64,000 nt of DNA from positions 1 to 64,000 of the forward strand of contig NZ_FCON02000031.1 of assembly GCF_001544535.1 (NCBI RefSeq). The letters are read 5' to 3'. The position numbers were made by a program, and so were the translations under genes. The notes under the pieces are model-generated. The model saw only the letters and a program-made list of their open reading frames with translations. It did not search any database and had not been told where the DNA came from. Each line of letters opens with the position of its first letter. Position 1 is the stretch's first letter. Source of the DNA: Caballeronia choica. GTDB lineage: Bacteria; Pseudomonadota; Gammaproteobacteria; Burkholderiales; Burkholderiaceae. Of this stretch, positions 42,986-52,194 are shown in pieces.

Positions 42986-43921
42986 CTACGTCGACTCACC
43001 CGCCTCGCCTTTGAGTTCGAGCGCGATAAAGTCAACGAAAGCACGAATCCGGTTCGACATCTGATGCCGTTGAGAATAGACGGCGAAGATATCCGCGTTC
43101 GGCGTGTCGTGATCGGCCAGCACGCGGACAAGGGAGCCATCGGCCAGGTACTGCTTGATGTCCCATTCGGCGCGCATCAGGATGCCGTGCCCCTCTAGCG
43201 CCCACTTGACCGCGATTTCGCCGTCGTTCGTCGTCAGCGTGCCGTTGATCCGCACGGCTTCCGTTTTGCGCGACGCCCCTCTGCCCGATGTCAGGCGCCA
43301 GACGCCATACGCTTCGTCGCCCTGGCGAATGCCGATGCAGTTGTGTCGCGTCAGGTCGTGCGCGGTCAATGGCATCCCGCGCGACGCAACATAAGAAGGC
43401 GCCGCGCACAGCAACCGCCGATTCGCTGCAAGACGCCTTGCGACCACGCGGGTATCGGGCGGCTCACCGAATCGAATACAGACGTCGAATGCATCGTCGG
43501 TGAGCGGCGGCGGCGTGACCGACAACTGAAGCTGAACCGCTACTTGAGGGTATCGCGCGACAAACCGGGAGATCGCAGGCGCGACGTGGCTGCGCCCGAA
43601 CCCGAGCGTCGCGTTGACGCGCAGCAATCCTTTCGGGCTCTTCTTCGCCGTTCCGAGCAACTCGGCCAGTTCATCGATCTCGTCGAGAATCCGGCGCGCG
43701 TGGGCGAGATACAGTTCGCCCTCCGGCGTCAGCATCATCCGGCGCGTGGTCCGGTTGATGAGCGCCACGCCGGCGCGGCTTTCCATCTGCGTCAGGCGCT
43801 TGCTGACCGCAGCCGCGGTCAGCCCCAGTTCGCGCGCTGCCGCGCTCAGGCTGCCAGACGCCGCAAGCGTCGAGAAAAAGCTCAAGTCGGCCGGCTGGAC
43901 GGTGTCCCGCATCGCGCTCAC
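42986..43921 (-). CDS. LysR family transcriptional regulator, likely tartrate-responsive
   Basis: This 311-residue protein has the LysR helix-turn-helix (SLSAAARELGLTAAAVSKRL, residues about 25-44) and a GLLRVNATLGFGRSHVAP effector start, the CrgA/DmlR-like branch. DmlR-type regulators control malate and tartrate dehydrogenases. It is divergent from the tartrate dehydrogenase-like gene with a 100-bp shared region that contains a 6-bp dyad. By position it is the regulator of that gene and perhaps of the downstream MFS transporter. Confidence 0.92.
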   Translation of the reverse strand: MSAMRDTVQPADLSFFSTLAASGSLSAAARELGLTAAAVSKRLTQMESRAGVALINRTTRRMMLTPEGELYLAHARRILDEIDELAELLGTAKKSPKGLLRVNATLGFGRSHVAPAISRFVARYPQVAVQLQLSVTPPPLTDDAFDVCIRFGEPPDTRVVARRLAANRRLLCAAPSYVASRGMPLTAHDLTRHNCIGIRQGDEAYGVWRLTSGRGASRKTEAVRINGTLTTNDGEIAVKWALEGHGILMRAEWDIKQYLADGSLVRVLADHDTPNADIFAVYSQRHQMSNRIRAFVDFIALELKGEAGEST

Positions 43922-43976
43922 TTGTGAATTGAAGTTAAGGATGCTTTGAGTCTAGCACCGGTTTTCGGCCATGGAT

Positions 43977-44001
43977 GTGGGTAAAGTTCAGTCACACCCA
44001 C
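43977..44001. promoter_or_regulatory. Candidate LysR-type dyad before the tartrate dehydrogenase gene
   Basis: GTGGGT (43977-43982) and ACCCAC (43996-44001) are perfect inverted arms around 13 bp in the divergent region, ending 20 bp before the dehydrogenase start. The arm and spacer sizes fit the T-N11-A style LysR sites loosely. Binding is inferred. Confidence 0.4.
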
Positions 44002-44021
44002 AACAACTGAAGGACGGAGAC

Positions 44022-45110
44022 ATGAAAACCTATCGCATCGCAACCATCCCCGGCGATGGCATCGGCAAGGAAGTGGTTCCTGCTGGCCAGCAAGTGCTCG
44101 AAGCGCTCGCGAAAACCGGTCAGTCGTTCGGATTCGAGTTCGAAAACTTCGACTGGGGCGGCGACTATTACCGCGAGCACGGCGTCATGATGCCCGAGGA
44201 CGGACTCGATGCGATCCGTGGCAAGGACGCAATCCTGTTCGGGTCGGCAGGCGATCCCGACATCCCCGATCACATCACGCTGTGGGGCCTGCGCCTGAAG
44301 ATTTGCCAGGGCTTCGACCAATACGCCAACGTCCGGCCGACCCGCATCCTGCCGGGGATCGACGCGCCGCTCAAGCGCTGCAAGCCGGAAGACCTGAACT
44401 GGGTGATCGTGCGCGAGAACTCCGAAGGCGAATACTCCGGCGTAGGCGGTCGGGTCCACCAGGGACATCCGATCGAAGCGGCAACGGACGTGTCGATTCT
44501 GACGCGCGCCGGCGTCGAGCGGATCATGCGTTTCGCGTTCCGCCTCGCCCAATCGCGTCCGCGCAAGCTGCTGACCGTCATTACGAAGAGCAACGCCCAG
44601 CGCCACGCGATGGTGATGTGGGACGAGATCGCGCTAGAGATCTCGAAGGAGTTTCCGGACGTCACCTGGGACAAGGAACTCGTCGACGCGTCGACCGCAC
44701 GCATGGTCAATCGGCCCCAGACGCTCGACACGATCGTCGCCACCAACCTGCACGCCGACATTCTCAGCGACCTCGCCGCCGCGCTTGCCGGCAGTCTCGG
44801 CATCGCGCCGACGGGCAATATCGATCCTGAGCGCCGCTACCCGTCGATGTTCGAGCCGATTCACGGCTCCGCGTTCGACATCATGGGCAAGGGCCTGGCC
44901 AATCCGGTCGGCACGTTCTGGTCGGTGGTGATGCTGCTGGAACACCTCGGTGAATTCGACGCGGCCAGGCGCGTGATGCACGCCGTCGAAGCTGTGACCG
45001 CCGATACGGGTCTTCATACGCGTGACCTTGGTGGCTCGGCGACCACGGCGCAGGTTACTGCTGCTGTTTGCGCCCTGCTCGGTGAGGTAGCGGTCCCCGC
45101 GGCAGCGTAA
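44022..45110 (+). CDS. ttuC: Tartrate/D-malate dehydrogenase (TtuC/DmlA-like)
   Basis: This 362-residue beta-decarboxylating dehydrogenase belongs to the isocitrate/isopropylmalate family. IATIPGDGIGKEVVP is the N-terminal motif, LNWVIVRENSEGEYSGVGGR is the substrate loop typical of tartrate dehydrogenase, VTIWTKEL-like metal residues occur in TWDKELVDASTARMV, and MFEPIHGSAFDIMGKGLANP closes the active site. It oxidises tartrate (and often D-malate) with NAD. ATG 44022 has AAGGACGGAG before it; an upstream ATG at 43971 lacks a ribosome site. Repeat copy C separates it from an MFS importer on the same strand. Confidence 0.92.
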   Translation: MKTYRIATIPGDGIGKEVVPAGQQVLEALAKTGQSFGFEFENFDWGGDYYREHGVMMPEDGLDAIRGKDAILFGSAGDPDIPDHITLWGLRLKICQGFDQYANVRPTRILPGIDAPLKRCKPEDLNWVIVRENSEGEYSGVGGRVHQGHPIEAATDVSILTRAGVERIMRFAFRLAQSRPRKLLTVITKSNAQRHAMVMWDEIALEISKEFPDVTWDKELVDASTARMVNRPQTLDTIVATNLHADILSDLAAALAGSLGIAPTGNIDPERRYPSMFEPIHGSAFDIMGKGLANPVGTFWSVVMLLEHLGEFDAARRVMHAVEAVTADTGLHTRDLGGSATTAQVTAAVCALLGEVAVPAAA

Positions 45111-45117
45111 GAGCGGG

Positions 45118-45861
45118 TTTGGCACGGGGGTGGGCTGGGGCTGGGCGAGGTTTACGCCGTTTGATGCGCTCAGGCTTCTATGGAGCTTGTTTTCTTAGTG
45201 GTCTATTTGCTCTGCCCCTGTCCGGGGCGGGACTCACTTTCTTTGCTGCTGCAAAGAAAGTAAGCAAAGAAAGCAGCTTTCCCCCGCCAATCCTTGCCAT
45301 GCGCCTCCAGACCGCTCCCTCGGAGTGGTCCAACCGGGGGAGTGTCGTTAGCGGAGTTTCATCGTTGTTGGCATGTAGAAGAGGCGCGCACGTCGCACCG
45401 CTACACGAAGTGGACCAGCAGTCATACATCCGGCCTCGCGCTACGCGCTCACCCGTCAGGTAAAACCGAAACCCGCTGCTGCTTCGCTACGTTTGCATGT
45501 CGAACGCCAATGCACCATTGATTCGCAATCCTTTCGTCGGGCACGAAGTGCCAGGACGGATGTATGACTGCTGTTCCGCTCCCTGTATTGGTATGACGCC
45601 CGTGCCTCTTCTACATGCCAACAACGGGGAAACCCCGCTAACGACACTCCCCCGGTTGGACCACTCCGAAAGAGCGGTCTAGCGGGGACTGGCAAGCATT
45701 GGCGGTGGAAAGCTGCTTTCTTTGCTTACTTTCTTTGCAGCAGCAAAGAAAGTGAGTCCCGCCCCGGACAGGGGCAGTGCAAATAAACCAATAAGAAAAC
45801 AAGTTCCATAGAAGCCTGAGCGCATCAAGCGGTGTAAACAACCCAACCCCAAGCGCCAGCG
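45118..45861. repeat. Palindromic intergenic element, copy C (same orientation as copy A)
   Basis: This roughly 744-bp composite element sits between the tartrate dehydrogenase stop (45110) and the MFS start (45886). The left arm has the TTTCTTTGC hairpin (about 45239-45264) and ends with CTCGCGCTACGCGCTC (type 1). The right arm ends inward with GGCACGAAGTGCC (type 2) and carries the mirrored hairpin near 45716-45760. The right boundary is ACCCCAAGCGCCAGCG at 45846-45861, only 24 bp from the MFS ATG. The left boundary is a G-rich stretch without the full motif. There are no genes inside. Confidence 0.86.
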
Positions 45862-45885
45862 CCCCCCACCCTCCAGGAGACAAAA

Positions 45886-47196
45886 ATGATTTCCGATCTC
45901 GAAGCCCGGGTTTCCCGGAAGCTCATGCTGCGGATTATTCCGTTCGTGATGCTGCTTTACTTCGTCAGCTTTCTCGATCGCGTCAATGTGGGTTTCGCCG
46001 CGATCTCGATGAACAAGGCCATCGGCCTCTCCCCGACTGCCTTTGGCCTCGGCGGCGGCCTGTTCTTTATCGGCTACTTCCTGTTCGAGGTGCCGTCGAA
46101 CCTGATCCTTCACAAGGTCGGCGCACGCAAGTGGATCGCCCGAGTGATGGTGTCGTGGGGCATCGTGTCGGCGGCCTCTGCGTTCGTCGTCGGACCCAAC
46201 AGCTTCTACGCGCTGCGCTTCATTCTGGGCGTCGCCGAAGCGGGCTTCTTCCCCGGCATCATTCTTTACCTCAGCTTGTGGTTTCCAGGCCGGCAGCGCG
46301 CAGTCGCCGCGGCCTGGTTCATGGCCGCCGCGCCGATTTCCACCGCAATCGGCTCGCCGCTCTCCGGCGCGATCATGAAACTCCCGCCGATCGCAGGCTT
46401 TGCCGACTGGCAGATGCTCTACATCATCGAAGCCGTGCCCGCGATCATCCTCGGCTTCGTCGTGTTGAAGTACATGACGGACACGCCGTCGAAAGCCAAG
46501 TGGCTTCAGCCGGACGAGCGGGACTGGCTGATCGCGAAGTTGAAAATGGAAGCGGACGCCAAGCAGTCGCATGCCGGACACACCGCCGGTGCGCTCAGCG
46601 CGCTGCGCGATCCACGGGTCCTGGCGCTCGCGCTGATTTACTTCGGAACGTCAGCCGGACTCTATACGCTCGGCCTCTGGGCTCCGTTGATCATTCGCCA
46701 GTATGGGTTCGGTTCGTTCGAGACAGGGCTCCTGGCAGGCGTGCCGAGCATCCTGGCCGTGATCGCGATGATCCTCTGGGCCAGGCACTCGGACCGCACG
46801 GAAGAACGCACGTGGCATGTGGTCATCCCGTGTGTGGTGGCCTGTCTCGGATTCGTCTTTGCAGGCGGCGCCAGCAGCGCGTTGATGATCATTCTGGCGC
46901 TTGTCGTCGTGAACATCGGGATCAGCGCTGCCAAAGCGCCCCTGTGGGCGATGCCGAGCATGTTTCTGTCGGGTGCGGGCGCGGCGGCCGGAATCGCCAT
47001 GATCAATTCGGTTGGCAATCTTGGCGGCTTTGTCGGTCCATTTGCGATCGGCTGGCTCAAGAACGTGACGGGTGGCTACTCGGCGGGCTTGTATGTCGTC
47101 GGTGCGACGTTGGCCGTGTCTGCCGTCGTCACGCTCATGCTGAGCCGGCAATCGAAGCAGGTGCCGGTCGCGGCCGGCGAGCGGCACGGCCACTGA
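45886..47196 (+). CDS. MFS transporter, anion:cation symporter family (tartrate transporter-like)
   Basis: This 436-residue, 12-helix importer has SFLDRVNVGFAAISMNKAIG and FFIGYFLFEVPSNLILHKVG, the signature of the phthalate/tartrate permease branch. It ends with a short basic tail. The ribosome site CAGGAGAC precedes ATG 45886. It lies downstream of a TtuC-like dehydrogenase, with the LysR gene on the far side, so it is probably the tartrate or hydroxy-dicarboxylate importer (TtuB-like). It may need its own promoter because repeat copy C intervenes. Confidence 0.9.
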   Translation: MISDLEARVSRKLMLRIIPFVMLLYFVSFLDRVNVGFAAISMNKAIGLSPTAFGLGGGLFFIGYFLFEVPSNLILHKVGARKWIARVMVSWGIVSAASAFVVGPNSFYALRFILGVAEAGFFPGIILYLSLWFPGRQRAVAAAWFMAAAPISTAIGSPLSGAIMKLPPIAGFADWQMLYIIEAVPAIILGFVVLKYMTDTPSKAKWLQPDERDWLIAKLKMEADAKQSHAGHTAGALSALRDPRVLALALIYFGTSAGLYTLGLWAPLIIRQYGFGSFETGLLAGVPSILAVIAMILWARHSDRTEERTWHVVIPCVVACLGFVFAGGASSALMIILALVVVNIGISAAKAPLWAMPSMFLSGAGAAAGIAMINSVGNLGGFVGPFAIGWLKNVTGGYSAGLYVVGATLAVSAVVTLMLSRQSKQVPVAAGERHGH

Positions 47197-47284
47197 ATGA
47201 GCTGGAACGGGTGCGTGAGACCTGGCAGCGGCCGTTCGGTGTGTCACCGGCGGTCGCTGTGCGGTGTCAACGCGGGCGGCCCGC

Positions 47285-47926
47285 TTAAGCTTCGGCAAGA
47301 ATCCGTTGTATGGCTTGCTCAAACGCTTCCACGGATTGTCCGCCGGTCACCAGATAGCGTTGGTTGAAAATGATCGATGGTACCGACTGGATCCCCATTT
47401 CCTGATACTTTCGCTCTTCGGCACGAACGTCATCGGCGTAGTCTCCGCGCCGCAATACGTCACTTGCTTCCGCCGCGTCGAGTCCCGCACTCTGTGCCGC
47501 TTCGACCAGCACTTCATGGTCGCTCGGGTCCCTGCCCTCCGCATGATAGGCCTGCAGCAACGCCCGTTTGAGCGGCACCTGCCTGCCCTTGATACCGGCC
47601 CAATGCATGAGGCGGTGCGCATCGAAGGTGTTATAGACCCGCGTACGCGGGCCAAACTGAAAGCCGACGCTCTCGCCGCGTTCGCGGATCATCGCTTGCG
47701 TTTCGGCGATCTGCGCCGGTGTGCGTCCGTATTTTCTGCCGAGATACTCGACGATGTCCTCGCCGTCCGGCCCCATCTGCGGGTTCAACTCGAAAGGATG
47801 CACGACGATTCGAGCGTCCACCGCGTCGCCCAGGCGCGATAGCGCAAGCTGGAGCGACGATAGGCCGATCGCGCACCATGGGCACGCGACATCGGAGACG
47901 AAATCGATTGTTAGCGGTTGAGTCAT
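47285..47926 (-). CDS. DsbA family oxidoreductase (FrnE-like)
   Basis: This 213-residue thioredoxin-fold protein has its active-site motif CPWC in FVSDVACPWCAIGLSSLQLA near the N-terminus and a helical insertion. The conserved cis-Pro loop is in GIQSVPSIIFNQRYLVTGGQ (near residue 180). It lacks a signal peptide, so it acts in the cytoplasm, as do FrnE and 2-hydroxychromene-2-carboxylate isomerase-like relatives. It is probably a disulfide isomerase or GSH-dependent enzyme. It is convergent with the MFS gene. Confidence 0.92.
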   Translation of the reverse strand: MTQPLTIDFVSDVACPWCAIGLSSLQLALSRLGDAVDARIVVHPFELNPQMGPDGEDIVEYLGRKYGRTPAQIAETQAMIRERGESVGFQFGPRTRVYNTFDAHRLMHWAGIKGRQVPLKRALLQAYHAEGRDPSDHEVLVEAAQSAGLDAAEASDVLRRGDYADDVRAEERKYQEMGIQSVPSIIFNQRYLVTGGQSVEAFEQAIQRILAEA

Positions 47927-48028
47927 TGCTTTCCTGAGGGAATAACCTGTTGCGTCGTCGGCTTGTCTAGTAGCCGCAGCCGCGATAGGTTAGCCTGAAT
48001 CGCCGCGACTTGCAGCGGCGGAGTCCGT

Positions 48029-48802
48029 TCAATCGCGCTTGGCCAGATAGGCATCGACCAACTCGACCAGCCGTTCTCGGCCGAAACTCGTGTCGTGTCC
48101 GGCGTGGACCACCTGCACGGGCAATTCGCGCAAGCGCTTCATCGTGCGGACGTAGGTCGGAATATCGGCACCGCCAATTTCGTCGAGCAGCGGCCCATCG
48201 TAGATCGCATCGCCCGAGAACAGCGTGCCGGTCGCCGCTTCCCACAGCCCGATGCTGCCCGGTGAGTGACCGGGCAGATGCAGGACTTCAAAGTGCCGGT
48301 CGCCGAGATCGACGATGTTCCCTTCCCTGACGATTTCCGTGACCGTCGCGGCCCGCACGCGATAGTCGGACATCACGTAATCCGCGCTGGGAAGGGCCGT
48401 AATCAGGTCGCCGTCGAACGGATAACCTGCTTCGCGATACCGGAGAATCGCCGCGTCGCCCAGCACCGACGCCAGGAGCGTGCCTCGCTCGCGCGGCGAG
48501 CGCAGGGTGTCGGCTTCCAGCTCGTGAACCAGCGTGTGTTCGAACTCGTGATGTCCGCCGATGTGATCCGCGTGCGTGTGCGTCGCCACGGCGGTGACGT
48601 CCTTCTGCAACAAGTGCCTTGCCGCATCGTGCAGGCTGACGATACCCATACCCGTGTCGATCATCAGGTCCCGGTCGCGGCCGCGCACATGCCAGATATT
48701 GCAGCGCATCAGCGGCACGACGTGGGGTTCCCACAGGAGGGTAATGTCGTCGCTGATGCGCTTGAGTTCGAACCATCGGTCGGCAATCGGTAACTGGGTC
48801 AT
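48029..48802 (-). CDS. Metallo-beta-lactamase fold hydrolase
   Basis: This 257-residue protein has the metal-binding HxHxDH motif in VATHTHADHIGGHHEFEH (near residue 75). A further His is in VLHLPGHSPGSIGLW, an Asp in LFSGDAIYDG, and the last His in VVHAGHDTSFGRERL. This fits a di-zinc hydrolase of the glyoxalase II, lactonase or quinone-hydrolase group. There is no signal peptide. The substrate is unknown, and neighbours (DsbA-like on one side, CitE-like gene divergent on the other) give no clear hint. Confidence 0.92.
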   Translation of the reverse strand: MTQLPIADRWFELKRISDDITLLWEPHVVPLMRCNIWHVRGRDRDLMIDTGMGIVSLHDAARHLLQKDVTAVATHTHADHIGGHHEFEHTLVHELEADTLRSPRERGTLLASVLGDAAILRYREAGYPFDGDLITALPSADYVMSDYRVRAATVTEIVREGNIVDLGDRHFEVLHLPGHSPGSIGLWEAATGTLFSGDAIYDGPLLDEIGGADIPTYVRTMKRLRELPVQVVHAGHDTSFGRERLVELVDAYLAKRD

Positions 48803-48946
48803 GGGTGTGCTCGGAGGTCAGCGATTTGGTACTTTGACACACTACGCGTCGCACTTCGAGCGTCATATCCATTCTCGCCTGGCCCTAGGAGAAACCTATG
48901 GCCGGCAGAGATAACTCATATTTGCGTACAAGCGGTTCTCCGATTC

Positions 48947-48973
48947 CAATAAGGTCAATAAGGTCAATGAGGT
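48947..48973. repeat. Three tandem 9-bp repeats upstream of the CitE-like gene
   Basis: CAATAAGGT, CAATAAGGT and CAATGAGGT occur head to tail, ending 20 bp before the start codon at 48993. The spacing could place regulator half-sites on nearly the same helix face (9 versus 10.5 bp). It may equally be simple slippage. AAGGG just after could be the ribosome site. Confidence 0.6.
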
Positions 48974-48992
48974 CCTCAAGGGACGCTGTGCG

Positions 48993-49877
48993 ATGAACAT
49001 GGAGAAGACGATGAAGATAGTGGTGCCGGTAGAGCAACCCCACCCTTTGAGAACGAAGATGCCCGACCTCGGCGCTCAACAAAACCGCTCTTTCCTGTTC
49101 GTGCCGGGAAGTCAGCCGGCTCGCTTCGACAAGGCACTCGGCAGTGGCGCGGATGCGATCATCGTCGACCTGGAGGATGCAGTCGAGCCCGGCGCGAAGG
49201 CCGATGCGCGTCATGCGGTCGCGCAATGGCTGTCGCCGGACCGGCCTGTGCTGTTGCGAATCAATGCGAATCACTCGCCCTGGTTCACCGAAGATGCGCA
49301 ACTCGCCAGGCTTCGCGGTATCGCCGGCATCGTCCTGCCCAAGACTGAGAGCGCATCCGATGTGACTGCACTGGTCTCGCTGACGAAAGCGAAGATACCT
49401 GTCTTTCCATTAATCGAAACCGCCCGGGGGATGTGGAACGCGATGGAGATCGCGAAGGCGCCTTTCGTTCACCAGCTCATGTTCGGGACGCTCGATTTCA
49501 TCGCCGACATGGGCATGGAATCGGATGGCGTCGAACTCGATCCGTTTCGTGCCCGGCTGGTCATGATCTCGCGGGTCGCGGGCATCGCTGCGCCTGTCGA
49601 TGGCGTCACACCCGGCATCGACGATCCGGAACGCCTGGCCGCCGAGACGAGAAATGGCAAGCGGCGCGGTTTCGGCGGCAAGCTGTGCATTCACCCGAAG
49701 CAGGTCCCGATCGTCAACGAATGCTATGCCCCGACCGAAGCCGAAGTCGCGTGGGCAAAGCGGGTGCTCGATGCGTCGGACCAGGCCAACGGGGCGGCCA
49801 TCTCGATCGACGGCAAGATGGTCGACCGCCCTGTCGTGCTTCGGGCGCAGCGCGTGGTCGATTGGGCACGGGCCTGA
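48993..49877 (+). CDS. CitE-like CoA ester lyase, probable citramalyl-CoA lyase (Ccl)
   Basis: This TIM-barrel enzyme has 294 residues. FLFVPGSQPARFDKALGSG opens the core (residues about 34-52), IIVDLEDAVEPGAK carries acidic metal residues, PVLLRINANHSPW follows with the conserved Arg, and FPLIETARGMWNAMEIAK and LMFGTLDFIADMGM hold the catalytic Glu and Asp. It cleaves a malyl- or citramalyl-CoA to acetyl-CoA and a keto acid. The first about 30 residues are not part of the fold; an alternative start is ATG 49059. A CoA-transferase, dehydrogenase and hydratase nearby suggest (S)-citramalyl-CoA to pyruvate plus acetyl-CoA, the last step of itaconate degradation. Confidence 0.88.
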   Translation: MNMEKTMKIVVPVEQPHPLRTKMPDLGAQQNRSFLFVPGSQPARFDKALGSGADAIIVDLEDAVEPGAKADARHAVAQWLSPDRPVLLRINANHSPWFTEDAQLARLRGIAGIVLPKTESASDVTALVSLTKAKIPVFPLIETARGMWNAMEIAKAPFVHQLMFGTLDFIADMGMESDGVELDPFRARLVMISRVAGIAAPVDGVTPGIDDPERLAAETRNGKRRGFGGKLCIHPKQVPIVNECYAPTEAEVAWAKRVLDASDQANGAAISIDGKMVDRPVVLRAQRVVDWARA

Positions 49878-49955
49878 TCGGCCAACGCTCCTGCGTTCTC
49901 GTACGATGCCATAGGCCAGTACAATGAGTGAGTCCCGAACTCTGTCAATCACGTC

Positions 49956-50927
49956 ATGGACGTTCGACAACTCAGATATTTCGTCAGCATCGTCGACTAC
50001 GGCAGCTTGGGCAAGGCAGCCGAGAAGCTTTTCGTCGCTCAACCTTCGCTGAGTCAGCAGATGGCTCGCCTCGAGGAGGACCTCGGGGTGCCGCTACTGC
50101 TGCGCAGCAACCACGGCGTCACGCCGACCCCGGCAGGCGACGCGCTGTATCGTCATGCGCGGCTCGTCCTGCGGCAGATGGAACAATTGAAGCAGGAAGT
50201 GACGAAGGGAGGCGGTGCGGAGTCGGGCACCGTAGCGGTAGGTCTGCCGACCACGATGGCATCGGTCCTTGCAGTCCCTCTGTTCGAGCGCTTGCAAGAC
50301 CGGTACCCCGGAATCAGGTTGCAGTTCTTCGAGAGCCTGAGCGGCTATCTGAACGAGCTATTGGCAAACGGCCGCCTCGATCTCGCGATGCTCTTTCGCA
50401 GCACGGACACGCCTGGCATCTCCGCATTGCCCGTCTTTGACGAAGCCTTGTACGTGCTGGGCGATCCGGGCGGAGACCTGTCCCCCCGTTCGACTACCTG
50501 CCCGCTCGCCAAGCTCGCCGGCGTAAGGATCGTCGCTCCGGGCGTCTTGAACGGCCTGCGGCTTCTCCTGGAACGAACGTTTTCACGCGAGAACGTCGAC
50601 CTGAACATCATCGCCGACATCGATTCATTGCCGACCATGATTTCGATCGCGCAATCAGGACGGGCTTGCACGATTCTTCCCGGCTCGGCGGTCGCGCAAA
50701 TCGATGCGTCCCGTCTTCCCAGGATGCGTCGCATCGTCGAGCCGGCGATCGAACGTCCCGCAAGCATTTGCTGGCCCAATGGCTTGCCAGTCCACGCGGC
50801 AACGGTGGCCGTCCGTGAGACGATCGTGGGGCTCATCACCGAGCAGGTCGACAAGGGCGCCTGGAAGGGTGTCACGCTGAGACGCCCCGTCTCGATTCCC
50901 GGCGAAAACGAAAGTTCGCCGGCTTAG
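49956..50927 (+). CDS. LysR family transcriptional regulator (Nac/CynR-like)
   Basis: This 323-residue regulator has MDVRQLRYFVSIVDYGSLGK and the helix-turn-helix GKAAEKLFVAQPSLSQQMAR (residues about 19-38). An effector domain follows from about residue 90 (SGTVAVGLPTTMASVLAVPL). It lies 78 bp after the CitE-like gene on the same strand and is convergent with the CoA-transferase operon. It probably regulates the itaconate-like locus, but a second LysR gene at 54355 competes for that role. Confidence 0.92.
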   Translation: MDVRQLRYFVSIVDYGSLGKAAEKLFVAQPSLSQQMARLEEDLGVPLLLRSNHGVTPTPAGDALYRHARLVLRQMEQLKQEVTKGGGAESGTVAVGLPTTMASVLAVPLFERLQDRYPGIRLQFFESLSGYLNELLANGRLDLAMLFRSTDTPGISALPVFDEALYVLGDPGGDLSPRSTTCPLAKLAGVRIVAPGVLNGLRLLLERTFSRENVDLNIIADIDSLPTMISIAQSGRACTILPGSAVAQIDASRLPRMRRIVEPAIERPASICWPNGLPVHAATVAVRETIVGLITEQVDKGAWKGVTLRRPVSIPGENESSPA

Positions 50928-50999
50928 AGCCTGCTCCCCGCTAGTGCCCTGCTGCACCTGACCGAAGGAGATCGACAATGGTGGTCGAATCCAGCGTCG

Positions 51000-52178
51000 T
51001 CAGACTGCGCCCGCCTCGTGCATCTCCCTGATCTGAACATCGCTCAGGCCGAGTTCATGCAGGATGGAATCGGTGTGCTGGCCGAGCGCGGGCACGGCTC
51101 CCATGTTCGGCTCCTCGGCCGGTGTGACGCCCGGCGGATACAGCGCGGGGATCTCGCCCGCCGGCGTCTGCACCTTTGTCCAGCGCTTGCGGGCCAATAG
51201 TTGCTCGTGGTTCCAGACACCCTGCATATCGTTCATCCGGGCGTTGGCGATCCCCGCCTCATCGAGCCGCTCGATCACCTGTGCAGCGCTCAGAGTCGCG
51301 AATGCCTCGAGGACGAGTCGGGCCAGTACTTCGCGGTTCGCTACCCGGCGGCTGTTGGAGTTGAAGCGGTCGTCAGCGCATAGTTGCGGCTGGGCGATCA
51401 CCGATTCGCAGAACTTCTTCCATTCGCGCTCGTTCTGCACGCCGAGCATGACCGTCTTGCCGTCGCCTGCTACGAATGGGCCGTATGGAAAGATCGTCGC
51501 GTGCGATGCGCCGGTCTGCCTGGGCGCGGCTTGTCCATCGATTGCGTAATAGAGCGGAAAGCTCATCCACTCGACCATGCTCTCCAGCATCGATACATCG
51601 ATATGCTTGCCGCGACCGGTGCGTCCACGCTCGATGAGCGCAGCGAGGATATTGCTGTAGCCGTACATGCCTGCGGCGATGTCCGCGATCGAGCAGCCGG
51701 CCTTCGCGGGTTCGCCTTCAGAGCCGGTAATGCTGAGGAAACCCGACTCGCTCTGGATCAGCAGGTCGTAGGCCTTCTTGTCGCGAAAGGGACCATCGAG
51801 TCCATAACCGGAGATGTCGCAGACGATCAGACGCGGATACTGCTTGCTCAATGCTTCATAGTCGAGGCCGAGGCGCTGAGTCGCGCCGGGTGCGAGGTTC
51901 TGCACGAACACATCGGCATCGGCCAACAGCTTGTGCACGACATCGATCGCCTGAGCTTGCTTGACATCGAGCGTGATGCTTTCCTTCGAGCGGTTCGTCC
52001 ACACGAAATGCGAAGCCAGACCTGAAACGCGTTCGTCGTAGTTGCGTGCGAAGTCGCCGGTACCTGGGCGCTCGACCTTGATCACGCGTGCGCCGCGGTC
52101 GGCGAGTTGCCGGGTGCAAAACGGCGCTGCAATAGCGTGTTCGAATGTAACGACCTTGATTCCTTCGAGCGGGCGCAT
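51000..52178 (-). CDS. CaiB/BaiF CoA-transferase, probable itaconate CoA-transferase
   Basis: This 392-residue class III CoA-transferase starts at ATG 52178 (MRPLEGIKVVTFEHAIAAPF). RLGLDYEALSKQYPRLIVCD and GCSIADIAAGMYGYSNILAA (with the probable catalytic Asp, near residue 175) are family landmarks, followed by RTGRGKHIDVSMLESMVEW. As I recall, the itaconate locus of Pseudomonas aeruginosa also uses a class III enzyme to make itaconyl-CoA from succinyl-CoA. It is the last gene of a three-gene minus-strand operon, 16 bp after the acyl-CoA dehydrogenase. Confidence 0.9.
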   Translation of the reverse strand: MRPLEGIKVVTFEHAIAAPFCTRQLADRGARVIKVERPGTGDFARNYDERVSGLASHFVWTNRSKESITLDVKQAQAIDVVHKLLADADVFVQNLAPGATQRLGLDYEALSKQYPRLIVCDISGYGLDGPFRDKKAYDLLIQSESGFLSITGSEGEPAKAGCSIADIAAGMYGYSNILAALIERGRTGRGKHIDVSMLESMVEWMSFPLYYAIDGQAAPRQTGASHATIFPYGPFVAGDGKTVMLGVQNEREWKKFCESVIAQPQLCADDRFNSNSRRVANREVLARLVLEAFATLSAAQVIERLDEAGIANARMNDMQGVWNHEQLLARKRWTKVQTPAGEIPALYPPGVTPAEEPNMGAVPALGQHTDSILHELGLSDVQIREMHEAGAV

Positions 52179-52194
52179 GATGGGACTTTTCCGG

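Noticed and set aside
48947-48973. CRISPR-like array
   Set aside because: Only three 9-bp tandem units without spacers and no cas genes.
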